A model generated the notes under the pieces. That model saw only the letters and a list, made by a program, of their open reading frames with translations. It did not search any database and was not told the origin of the DNA. The translations under genes were made by a program, and so were the position numbers. Shown one piece after another: positions 39,351 through 56,820 of a DNA stretch of 64,000 bases (position 1 is the stretch's first letter; each line of letters opens with the position of its first letter). The stretch lies in the NCBI GenBank assembly GCA_019843655.1, contig JACDQD010000006.1, forward strand, positions 15,022,246 through 15,086,245, written 5' to 3'. The DNA is from Lethocerus indicus (lineage: Eukaryota > Arthropoda > Insecta > Hemiptera > Belostomatidae).

Positions 39351-40392
39351 ACGGTCGGTATGGCTAGCGGTTTTCAAGCCGGTTGAACACATTCGAATAA
39401 ATATTTGGTAGGCGTTGCCTCGGCGGTATCATGGAGGGGGGGAGGGGTGCTGTGCTCGACCATCTCACGACTCCGAAATAAAGTAACGGAAAATTACTTT
39501 ATCGAGTTAGCCCCCCGAGAGGCGGTGGTGGGAGGCGGGGGACGGGAGGCTCCAGGCTAGGAAAGGATGAACGTATTGATTGAGCGGGGGCGGCGGAAGA
39601 AGCGATACAAAAAGAAGCTCGGGGGCCGTGTGCATTTTCCCGGCCATTTCGTGTAAGGTGAGTTGAGAGGGTGCCCCTACCAGGGACCCGGGTAATTAGG
39701 TTATGTCCTCCGCCGCCAAAGCAACAGAGACGTCTACTCGCTATCCTTCCTTCTCCCTCCCTCCTTCATCCCGTCCCTCTTACCTCTCCGTCTCCTTCTC
39801 TTCTCGCGTCTTCCCTAGGCATCACTTCAACCGACGCGGTAGTACTGTGCTCTACTACTATTATGTTGGTGGACATGTCACGCTATTAATTAAGATTCAA
39901 CCAACCCACCCGTTTAAACAACTTCCTCCCTTTCCAGCCGACATTCATAATCTTTGTAAAATTATTGTTTAACTATTTATAGTATTATAGTCATTATTTG
40001 GATATATTTGGAAATTTTACTATTTTATTTTATACACAAGAATCCTTATAACAACCATAAAGAAGTTATCATCCGTGTTGCCGTCACATGTTCATATGGG
40101 AGCGGAACGTGCTGAAAGATGCGGTAATAATCCAAGCCCGTCGCCCAACTCCCGACAGCACTTTTTGAAAATTTTTCATGACCAAGATGTTGATGTAACA
40201 ATGGTTGGTCGAAATCCAAATCTAATTTACTCGATTCGGCGGAACAATATTTAACGCTTTCTCGCGTTTCACGGCTACGCAGACATATTGCGGTGTCCCC
40301 TGCCGTTAATCATATTCTCCCCGTTCATAATGACCGCCTTTATTGCCCAGCCAGGGCTACTATCTCGGTCGTTCAGAAATGTCGTAAACAAC

Positions 40393-40430
40393 CGAGAGGG
40401 AGAGAGAGATGAGGAGCGGGAAAGAAAAAA
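40393..40430. repeat. GA tract
   Basis: Imperfect purine run with a short (GA)n core. Confidence 0.7.
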
Positions 40431-43292
40431 TTGTCTAAAACTAATACGGAGGAACACGCCCACTGAAGTTTTGGCAGGATTCCTCGCTCAATTAATAACT
40501 GGCCAGAACGCCCGATCTTTGTATTCGAAAACTGGGTGGGCCACTGTGTCTTGGTTTAGCGTTGGGGACGGTTCGTATGTCGGACGAGAGAACTATAAAC
40601 GAAACCCAGCGAATCTAAACATTATTAAGAACGCTTCATTTCGAGTTTCACAAAAGTATCCGTGGTTTAAAAATAATATCTACCTCCAAATACCACGACC
40701 GCTACGCTCAATCGTACTCAACATTCCTGAAACTGTTTGGAGAGCTTGAATTTATGAGAGGATTCCTATTATATGTGCTTAGTTATTGAGTCGATATATA
40801 ATAATTTGGTGATTTCGCCCTGAAGAGGCCTCGATTTTGCGTCCCCCAGATTACTGGCCAATACCACGTTTTACAGTTAAATTACATTTTTAGAAAGGTG
40901 CTTGTTAGGGATAACTTTTTTTGTTAGATCGCAACCAGTTATTAGAAGCAGGGCAATCGGTAATTTTCCTTGGTATTTTAGAAGATTTGTTGATGACAAA
41001 TCCAACAAATGTTTCCTGTATATTAGCTGGGCGGGCTCGGCTTTTACACCGGACGAGAGAACTAGAAACGGATGCGGGATTTCTTCACGTCGCCGCAATC
41101 CTTTTGCTGCAGGGAATCTGAAAATAAAGGCGGACGGTTGATTGGGAGGCGGCCGACAAAAGAGGCGCGTGCCTCCCAGTGCCCGGCTGTCTCGCTCCGC
41201 CTCACGGCCGGCATTTTTACGCCGCTCGATTCCGACCCGATTACGGATTTGTCGTTAGAAAGCTCGCCCGGCTTTTATCGCCCACGATCTATGAATGAAT
41301 CCGATCCATTCCGAGTCGGACCATAAACCGGATAAATACCGAGCCGACTGTACCATCTGACCTATACCAGTTTTACCAAAATACATACAATACTTGTATG
41401 TCCTTCTATAATTAAGTTACTTATGTCTTTAAATAATTGCGGTTAATACTGACACTATGAACTTTAATCGGGAAAATTTAATCACTAAATCACGATGCCA
41501 TTTAATGTCATTCCACTCCCTTACGCCGGAAGTGTTCACGGTACTTGAACCTTCACCTTCATAACTTATCATATTACTACGTTATATACTCGGGAGGAGT
41601 ATGTCCTTATTCCGTTAGTAGGGAAGAAAACATTCTGGATTGTACTGAGCGTTCTACAGTTATTTGAGATGAATTTTCATCTGACCGCCGTATGTGCGCT
41701 GCGAGTGTCGGACAGAATGTATAGAAAGATATTTCACCTAAAATTGTACTTCTTAATATTGTTCCACTAAGGAATACTTGAAGTGGCCTCCTACTCCCTT
41801 GCGGTCTTATCGATGCATACTGTACGACGGTTCGCATTTTCCAAGCCCTTTCGGCCGGTAGACTTGGCGAAAGATAGGATTAGGAAGACGAAAAAATCGC
41901 TGGGCCGTTCTATCGAGGGCCGATCAAGAGGGAGGGTCGGAGTCCATCCGGAGGTCCGGCCCACAATCAATTACCCAGCCCTTCCCTCCGCTCTCGAATC
42001 CCCGGAGAGCAAAACACTCTAGATAATAGCATTAGCAACAAGCCAATGAGTTGTAAAGAGGGCTCCTATCTAACCATCTAAGCCTCCCCCCGAGGGGCAA
42101 ACTGGCACCGGCAGATAAGTGTGATTTTTATATGTGACGATGTTTGGATTAGGAACAACCCCCTTTGCTCTCCTATCGGTGTACACATGTTGCTGCCGAT
42201 GTCCCAGGCCGCTAATCCCGCCCATTGTCGGGCCCCGTCGGTTATCTCCCATCTACATATATCCTCAGTGCCCTTCCCCCCCCCCCCGTCACAGCACACC
42301 AATCTGTCTCGTTCGAACCTCCTCCTTTTTCTAATACCGCATTCTCTGGGGTGATTAGGAGTGAGGACAGATTTAACAACCGCTACCCGATACAACGAAA
42401 CCCGAACCGGTTAAAAGTATATTTCCTTTCGGTTCACACGTATGATACACTATATTCCCTCGGACCGGGTATTGGTGGGAAAACGCGTTTGAACCGAGAC
42501 TTTACGTAACCCGAATTTCGAAGGTAATTCTGCGTTTGAAATAAAAATGGACACATTTCATGTCCCGTTAAAGGAAGCGTAATTGAAAATTAATACCATT
42601 ACAAATACCACAAAAAGAGCTAATCTACATCTAATTAGATAAGATTTTGTTGTTTAATAGACACATTTAAAACATAATCGAAGCGCGGACGTTTTGAACT
42701 ACTTCGTATGAAACAGACGTTATCGAAGTTATGAAACTTCAGAACTACAATATAATGATTCTCATTTCTTCTCGACTGTCCTCATTACTGTCCTCGTACT
42801 CAACCATTCATCATTAATTACAAAGAGAAATCGAATTACGATTTAATTGTTTTTTGTTTAACTCCGGAATAACAAATATTCAGTATACTCTGCCCCCCTT
42901 AAAAAATTACGCCGCTTTTGATTCTGCTTTAATATTTAATAATGGTATCATTCATCTCCGTCCAAATGAGTGTAACGCATTTTACGGAATATTTTAAAGC
43001 GCATTCGCCGGATGCAGTTTTTTTGCAACCGATGCGCACCTCACCCTCATCGCCACCCCCAGTTTCATTTTAAATTTCCATTATGACTGCTCTTGCACTC
43101 GGCTCTCGGGTCGATACTGCATAATCGAATCGGAATCTCCTTTATTGGATTAAGGGACGATGGGACGCGCAACTTCCCCCGGCCCTTTTTTTGTGAATAT
43201 TTGTTGAGCGGTAATTTAAAATACGAACCCTCCAATTTGAGGAGGATGCAGTCCAATCGGCCTTGATGCTAACAGATATCATTAATGTATCT

Positions 43293-43311
43293 TAATTAGA
43301 TAACCTAATTA
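43293..43311. repeat. Paired TAATTAG palindrome
   Basis: TAATTAG, five bases, CTAATTA in intron 1: two homeodomain core sites in opposite orientation. TAATTA is common in this AT-rich window, so function is uncertain. Confidence 0.55.
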
Positions 43312-43483
43312 GGGTGAATATGAATCTCGAAAGTTATTTTCATCTAAAAATAATTTTAAAAAATCAGGTTTTTCCCATTTTACGCATCTACCAGCAATGG
43401 TAGACTATATTTTCAATAGTCGATAAGACCACACTTCATTAATTACATGCAATTATATTACATTAAATAATATTATATATATA

Positions 43484-43487
<4 letters not shown>

Positions 43488-43520
<33 letters not shown>
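43488..43520. repeat. (AT)n microsatellite, intron 1
   Basis: About 16 pure AT units, with imperfect TA-rich flanks from about 43474 to 43541. Confidence 0.9.
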
Positions 43521-43523
<3 letters not shown>

Positions 43524-44865
43524 ATTATATACATATATATGTATAATAGTTACATAAAGTTGAAATGTTCTTTTCTATTGTCGTTTTTCTGTGGTGGCAT
43601 TCGTTTAAAAAGTATTTTCGTTCTAATATATTTCATTAGTCATATTACCTATACACTTCATTTTTATTATCTTCGAGGTTTAGCGAAATTATTCAACAGA
43701 GTAATTAGATTTCCTTTGGCGTCCAATTCTCCAAAGCCTGTTTTGAGCTTTAAAAGTTCGACCTCGAAATGACGGTAGCCAATGGGTTAACGGTGCTCCG
43801 GGACCCCAGTCGATGGAAGCGGAGATAAATTTGCGAGGGCGGCCGGGAAAAACAGAGCCAAGGGTTAATAGGTGTTGAGCCTTTTCCCTCGGACCGAGAG
43901 GGGCACTTTTCCGCCCAAAAATGTTTCCCCGGGCGTGGCGAAACTCGGTCCCGCCCCCGTACCGACACCCCGCCCGTCGGGAAAAGATTTTCTTTCCGAA
44001 ATCTGGTTAAAATGGCCGGCCCCCTGTAGGAAGCATTTCATAAAAAGTGTTGCTTCACAAGTGCTAGAGTTTTGGCGTGTTTCAATATGATTTTAATGAC
44101 GCTATAATTAATTACATAGTAACCGACATAAACATTAATAGTTTCGTGATCAAAATAGTATTACATATATTATTAATTGATCATAATTGCATATATTATT
44201 AAGTTCAATTTAAACATCTTACTGAGATATTACTTCGATATGAAATAAATCACGTATTATTATTTGGAAGTCAGCGTATCGCTATAGATAGAAAGAAAAT
44301 TTATTTTGTAATACCAATGGACTAAATCATTAACCAGTATTATTTATACTAATGACTTATTTATATGACCTAACAAATTAATTAATACCAAATTACCATT
44401 AGTACGAAATGTTATAATTGGTATAAAATGGATGGATGATACTTGTAATATAGTTTGTACGCGTGAAATATATTTAGTAAATATATGTACGAATAAGTAC
44501 ATTGTAAGCAGAAAATAACCCTCGATTTGACAGAGTGTTAAAGTAATTTACTTTTTAATGTACGACTCTCACACCGAGCCGTTCCATGGAGCCGGCCGTG
44601 CTTAAGCAGGCATGAGAAAAAACATCAAATAGCTTTATCTAACAAATCGTGCTGTGCAGGTGTTCGAGGAACACGGGGTTTGAATGCCCGCGATTATCGC
44701 GAGTAGTCGTTAAGCAACGGTACTCTTACTTGTACTCGACATTGTCCTTCTTTAGGATTACATCCATTTGTTTCACGGGTTTAAACACAGTTTAATCCGG
44801 CCTCTGCCAAATCTAAATAACCTTTCCATATACGTATCAGCTGAGTATGCGGCCTGTGCGATATT

Positions 44866-44973
44866 TGCGGTTATATTGTATCGGGACGTAATACGAGTAG
44901 AGGTCGTTTATGCGCGAGGTATGTAAACGACTTTAACGACTGACCGCAAAGGCCGCTCGTCTATCCGACCGCA
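44866..44973. promoter_or_regulatory. Cluster of three Runx-type sites, intron 1
   Basis: TGCGGTT at 44866-44872 (minus-strand AACCGCA), GACCGCA at 44942-44948 and GACCGCA at 44967-44973 all fit the Runx/Lozenge consensus RACCRCA. An E-box CAGCTG is nearby at about 44838-44843. Lozenge is a direct activator of D-Pax2 in fly cone cells, so an enhancer is plausible but unproven. Confidence 0.3.
44903..44931. repeat. 8-bp inverted repeat inside Runx-site cluster
   Basis: GTCGTTTA and TAAACGAC are separated by 13 bases, between the Runx-type sites at 44866 and 44942. The right arm GTAAACGA resembles a forkhead site. Confidence 0.75.
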
Positions 44974-45283
44974 AACGGATAATATATGACACCCAATCGG
45001 CGCATACCTGCGTCGGTTTAATTGTTTCTGGTAAAACTACAATATCGGAATGTTGTATCGCCCTTGAGATATGTTACCTAGTTTCGTATCGTATTAAAAC
45101 ATTTTAGAATGTAGATAAACTACTGGTAAAGATGCCTGCGTTATCGTTAAAACGTTTTAAAGATCGACATGACTATTATCTCATCTTATAATGACTCGTT
45201 TTTACTCTAGTTATAGAAATAGTTTTTTGGATACCGATATAATTTTTGAAGAATACATTTAGGTCGGTGGATCAGGATATGTC

Positions 45284-45301
45284 CGGTCAAATGATTGACC
45301 G
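45284..45301. repeat. Perfect 7-bp hairpin with 4-base loop
   Basis: CGGTCAA, loop ATGA, TTGACCG, in intron 1. An outer pair GTCCGG (45281-45286) and CCGGAC (45315-45320) partly overlaps it. Confidence 0.75.
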
Positions 45302-47951
45302 TTAAGGGCAATATCCGGACAGGTAGTGAATGTAGGGATCGAACACCAAAATTTGTTAGGGGTTGGAACCGACCGGAGGTAGTGAGTCATAAATTGGCAC
45401 CGGTAAGGAGTTGGAAGCGCCTTGCCCTCTTAGAGCCAGCACCGGACGGACCCCTCCACTCGATAAACCTCAAAGTGGTTAATAATAAATGCGCCTTTTG
45501 GCCATCACCGTGAGAGTTTGGCCACGCCTCGCCTCTCAGCCCCTGGGCCACTTCTCGCCTTCTCATTCCCGCTCACTTCTTTCGGGTGTTTAGTTTCGGT
45601 CACGGGGGATATCGCGAGAGGCCCCCGGTCGCCGTGAATGGGACCGCCAGGGAGGAGGTAGGCGGACATGAATGGGGGGAGCTGTGGGCGAAAAACCGCA
45701 GCTTCCTTTTAACGCCGCCGGCGTCGGTCAAACCGATTAATAGCGAGTGGAAAAAAAGGTGCCCTTCTTTCGGGCGTATTGAAATGAGGTGGAAAAGTTC
45801 GGTCCGAGAAGGCATTCGAGGAAGAAATATTAATATGAATATAGTGAAGGTCAATAATGGAAATAACTCACTTCCGATATTTCATAGACAGGAAGTGGAT
45901 GTACTAGTGTAATTTCGTGGTACAAATAGCGAGATTAAAATTATAGGTATCGGCTGCCTGTGTGGCTTACATTAAAAAAAATGCCACTGAGGAAAGTAAA
46001 CGGCGGAAACTATTCTGGCAGAGGATTAGGAAGACCGAAATAAATGATTGTGTTAAACTGTCACGGGTTCCGCACATGAATGCCGCAATATTTTTGATGC
46101 ACTTATGAAAGGTTAAAATGTGCGTACACGTAATGGAATGGAAGTGAACGCATCTGGAACGGGCCATTTCGGTCTTCGGTACCCTCGTTCGTATTGATTG
46201 GATTTCTAAAATCGGACGCGGATTTATCGCCGTATTCGCTTAGCGGCGGCGTGCAGCTCGGTTGTAGACATTGTGCTCCGGACGGGACGGCCGCGCGGAA
46301 ATAAATACGGCGGCTAAAAAGTACGCAGCCCTGTACAGACGTCCGAGGTTATGTCGTCGTTTCCTCCAGGACATAATAAGAGCAGCGAGAGGGAACCGCT
46401 GAGAGGGGCCGGTCGGAGGGAGGGAGGAAGAAAGAACACACTCGAGAGTAAATCACCGAACGGACGAGTGTGCATCGGAAATGCGGAGTTTTTTATACGG
46501 CGGCGGCACGTGCCTCAGTCATCAACTCGACTCACCGCCATTAGGGCGACAGCCCAGAGCCGGATCTCCTCGGGGTCCCCGATATTTTCTCCCGTCGCCC
46601 GCGAGCACTCAGAAACGGTTTATTTTTCCAGTTTTAAATTTACAACACGGCTCAGATATTAAATGGCCCGGTAATGACAACCTGGAATCGGTCCAAGCGA
46701 CTAAAAATATTTTCCGCTCGCTTTAGCGGTAGGTCCGAAACTATATTTTAAATTATTTAATATTGTTGTGTTTCTATATTCAAGATAAAATTGCTCCGGC
46801 TTTCTTTCCGTCTATATCATATTAGGAGTTATCGTTTCTTAATAACGGTCCTTTCTTTTTCAAAAATATTCAGCGATATGCGAAATGACCGAGTTTATTT
46901 CACGGGCTATTGTTTCTCCCGTTTCTTTATCTTTATTGCTCTATTGATGTCAGTTGGCGAGCCAGTATTCATTCCTTGCAGCAATGTGCACCGGCGGTGT
47001 TATCGCTTCACTCTTCAATATTGAACTGGATCATCGTTGTGAGTTCTGTTTGATTTTTCAGTTTTAATCGGTTCAAATTGCGATAGTCAACAGAGTTCTA
47101 CTTATTTACATTTCTAATTATTCTATTACAACTACAATAGTTTATGTTTCTCGTTATACGTTTTTTATTTCCTATCCATATAAATAAGTAACATGTCTAT
47201 CGATGTTGGGAGAAAATGTATAAAATATTCTGCAACTGGTACTCCACTTAGATTGTTTCTTTAGGAAGGTTTCTTTACCTGGTTTGTACGAACGGAATTC
47301 CCTAAATACGTATAATTATTTTCACGTTCAGTAAATGGAAAGATAAAATAGGAAGAAAACCGTAGTGTTGGGCGGAGGACGGCTGATTTAATGCGGAATG
47401 AGGGAAAGCCTAGGTTGGGGGTGTAGACAAGTGTAGTGGACAAGTGGCGGAGGGCGACTAAGGGCCGGGTCGCTCCGATCGGGTGACAATGGGGCATTGT
47501 TGGGGATCTGCTTGATACACATTGAACGCTGTCGTAAATCATCCAGGAAAGCCCTGTTGGCCGCGACCACCATATTGTCTCCTACCCCCGCTAGACACAT
47601 AGCCACTCACCCCCCCCCCCTCCAAACCCCTTCCATCCTAGTCTCTCCTCATCTGCATTACCTTCCACATAATTATGCGCCCGGGACCCTTCGATCTAAT
47701 GTATGCCATTATTAGCTTCCTTATTTATCAAAACGCGCTATAAATTAAGCAACAATTTGAAATAACCATTAGAAATATTTCGTAATTCTCAGCACCTATC
47801 CTATTTTCTGTCACTTTCTTGGTCCTAAGCTAGTGCTCATGATTTTCAACTTTTAACAACGATTTACAACTTTTTTGAAGGGAACTTTACTCTGTAAAAA
47901 TAAGCCAGAGACTAGGTTTTTAGCGGGACTGTACCCGTACCCCTCAACATA

Positions 47952-47971
47952 CCTCATAATACTTTATGAGG
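47952..47971. repeat. Perfect 8-bp hairpin with 4-base loop
   Basis: CCTCATAA, loop TACT, TTATGAGG, within intron 1. No T run follows, and nothing else about it suggests a known RNA class. Confidence 0.8.
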
Positions 47972-48570
47972 CTATTACAAATATACACCTGTACAACAGA
48001 AGACTTTTATTTTAACGATTCGAAGATTAATGCCCCCGATAATTTCTCAATTACAAATATATTCCCTGGGATCAACATTCTTCAGTATTGCTATCGATTA
48101 TGTTTTTTCCTTAATTCGGACTTTTGTTCAGGTTATCCTATTAAATTGGGGCGTCCCTGTGGGCTTTCGACCCGTTCGAGGTCCGATTCCTTTTCAGGTC
48201 GCTGAATATTTCCGTTCGTTTCTGGTCTCCTAGTGAGATATAAGCGAGAGGACGGGCGCAAACAAAAAAGACTAGAAGATACCCTATTAAGCGGAGGTGT
48301 GTTTTATTGTTCGGAGAGACTCAAGGAGGAAGGTGGAGGTTGTTGAGGGTTTGTACCGTTAACAAGAGCGTTTCTTCGCCTTGGGTAAAGGCAACAGTGA
48401 CGTCAATCGGTATTTAGCGGTAAAAGGCAAGAAGTGGTAAAGGATATGATCGGTTCGTGAAGCGACGGCCGTGTAAACTGTAGCGTGCACATCCCTCCAA
48501 ATGCATATTCATGTGTGATAACCCCGGAGCTCCGAGCACGAAAATCATGACACCATTTATTATTGGCGAG

Positions 48571-48650
48571 CTCACTCTCTCCTTCTCCCTCTCTCTCTCT
48601 CTCTCTCACTTTCTCACTCTATCTCTCCCTCTCTCTTTCTCTCTCTTTCC
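48571..48650. repeat. CT microsatellite, intron 1
   Basis: Long (CT)n with occasional interruptions, followed by a short (GT)n at about 48694-48711. Confidence 0.9.
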
Positions 48651-50220
48651 CGCTCGCTGCCTATCGTTCCCCTCTCTGTCCCTCTTGCGCATTCTGTGTG
48701 TGTGTCTGTGTTAGCGAGAGGCCGAGAGATCCACCTCGGCCGATAGAGATATCCTCCTGGCCACATTTCTTCTAATTACAGGCAGGGCGGTGAGGCGGCG
48801 TGAGCCGGTATCTTGGCTTCAGGGAGGGTGGCGGGATCCGGGCATTAATTATATGCTTTCCGTCTATATTAGGATCTCCCAACACATTTGGGCTCCGCTC
48901 CTCGTCCTCTACTCTTGTTTCTTTTTAATTCGCACCCAATATATATTGGCCGGTCCGGACGACCTTAATGTCACATTATCGGAATCATTTTAATCCTACT
49001 ACTGACCGTGTTCTATTCGTTATTTTTTTGGGTGGGGGGCTCTTCAACTCTGTCCAATATATTAGTTTATTTTCTGCGAATTCGTTTCAAAGCTTAAAAT
49101 GCAGTCGAGTTTATGAGGGTTTGACCTGATTGCAATGAAATATTTATACGGCAAGTACAAAAAATGAACGACGTATATATTATACATATTTCTGTTCTCG
49201 CCATTGCCAATAACATTTCGTAAAATGAGTGAGGTGCTTACACGTGTCGGTTGCTGATAGAGCAATCCGTCCACTCCGTTATTACGGTGGCTTTCCCATT
49301 CGTTTTCTATATTTGTCATTTAAACATGTTATTGAAAAGGACAACAGGACATAGAATACGAATAAAATAAGTCTGCCCGGGAAAATAGTTGATTTCCGGC
49401 AGGGAAAAGTTCGAATAAAAGGAACAAAAAGCCAATTCATAAGACTGAATGGGCGAAACAATGGCGATAATAGTTGTTTCTGGATACAAGGTATAAAACA
49501 TACTGAATATATATGGCTACCGATTGAGAGCGGCGAATCCGCGAAGCCGGCCGCCCCCAGGTTTAAATTTATCCTCTGGTACTGACTAATAACGGTGTCG
49601 CTGAGTCGAACGCACGCATATTGGCTCCCTTCAGGTCTGCTGGCCCGAAACAATGATATAATCGAAACCGAGTGGGGGCCCTCACCGACTAGTTGAGCCG
49701 GCGGCGGGAGGGGCCCGGGGGGGTCAACAAAGGGAGCATTGTTGGGCCCCACCAATCGCAACGTAAATAGCCGGCTGGCGGCCGACAAAAGCGGCGGCCC
49801 GGCCCCGAAGCGCGAGATCCGCGGCCCACCTATTAAAGTGAGCATTTACGGGAAACAATGCCGTCCACCATCACCCGCCCGCCATACTCGCCGGTTAATA
49901 GTTTTTGAAAACCGACCGATATTATATTCCGCCAGTATTGTCCCCCATTAAAAGTAGTCTGAATGAGACGCGTCATAGGAAAATAGGGCCGGTGTTTCCG
50001 ATTCAATCCCAGAAACATTTTTTCCATTCTTTCTCCTCCGCCCACTATTTGCCCCGGAAGGCTAAAAATTAATAGTCCTTTTATTTCCCCGAAAAAGGTA
50101 TTTGCAAAGCGCTTTAGTTAATTAAAACGATATTGTCGGTCACTAACTACATAGGAGTTGAAATAAATTCGTCTTGATGTTTGTATAATTTGTACTGGCG
50201 CGTACTGTTATATTTTGTTC

Positions 50221-50225
50221 CTAAT
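50221..50225 (+). promoter_or_regulatory. Likely branch point of intron 1
   Basis: CTAAT matches the usual insect branch consensus. Its branch A is 23 bases before exon 2, followed by a T-rich acceptor. It is the best candidate in the last 40 bases of the intron. Confidence 0.55.
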
Positions 50226-50227
50226 AG

Positions 50228-56326
<6,099 letters not shown>

Positions 56327-56524
56327 GTACTATGAGACTGGTAGTTTTAAGGCCGGCGTCATAGGAGGAAGCAAACCGAAGGTGGCGACGGCTCCTGTCG
56401 TGGACGCGATCGCCAACTACAAGAGGGAAAACCCGACCATGTTCGCGTGGGAAATCAGGGACAGACTACTCGCCGAGGGAATCTGCTCCCAGGACAACGT
56501 ACCAAGTGTATCCTCAATCAACAG
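56327..56524 (+). CDS. sv: Pax2/5/8 (shaven) exon 3, paired domain RED half
   Basis: This exon completes Arg74 and encodes residues 75-139 plus two bases of Arg140. It reads [20 protein letters not shown], the linker between the two DNA-binding subdomains, then the C-terminal RED helix-turn-helix with [19 protein letters not shown] and the closing VPSVSSINR. The SFKAG linker and the [10 protein letters not shown] and CSQDN segments resemble my memory of Drosophila shaven more closely than vertebrate PAX2/5/8 (SIKPG, DKIAEYKRQN, CDNDT). This supports an arthropod sv orthologue. Ala96 replaces the first proline of the usual ATP motif. The acceptor is tattttgcag|G and the donor is CAG|GTAAGC, both good. 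Length is 198 bases, the same as I recall for vertebrate PAX exon 3. The frame leaves in phase 2 towards an exon 4 that I could not find before the window end. Confidence 0.97.
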
Positions 56525-56766
56525 GTAAGCAAACACATTAGATACACTCCACTCGTTTGCAGTAGGATGTATAGGAGTGCTTATAAACGAAGCGTACTGT
56601 TGTCTTCTAAAAACAGTTTCTCAATTAACCGCAACAAACCGTGGAGGTGCAAAGGAACATACGACTGTTAGAGGTATCGAGAGGCTCTGTTTATCGTTGA
56701 CGGCCGCGCTACTGTAAGTGATTGAAGACAAATAAGTGTTTTTCCTTTTTTCCCCTTCGGTATGGA

Positions 56767-56820
56767 GGGGGAGGCGGGTTCGGGGGCGGTAGCCGGGCGG
56801 CGGGGCGGGTGTGGGGGCGG
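56767..56820 (+). other. G-quadruplex-prone tract in intron 3
   Basis: At least seven G runs of three to five bases are packed into 54 bases, on the strand that becomes the pre-mRNA, starting about 240 bases after the exon 3 donor. G-run tracts downstream of donors can influence splicing; that role here is inference. Confidence 0.75.

Noticed and set aside
40288..40749. 153-codon plus-strand frame in intron 1
   Set aside because: It crosses a GA tract (the EREEERERK stretch), has no domain and no splice or promoter context.
42296..42316. GTTCGAACC resembling a tRNA T-loop
   Set aside because: The flanking five-base stems do not pair, and there is no A box at the right distance.
45330..45350. 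Minus-strand GTTCGATCCC resembling a tRNA B box
   Set aside because: The T-arm stem does not pair, and no acceptor stem or anticodon arm could be folded around it.
49282..49845. 187-codon minus-strand open frame in intron 1, the longest in the window
   Set aside because: No recognisable domain. The N-terminal half is Pro/Gly/Ala-rich from a GC block and the remainder looks random. A frame of this length can arise by chance in 64 kb with GC-rich patches. It lies just before exon 2 of an expressed-looking gene.
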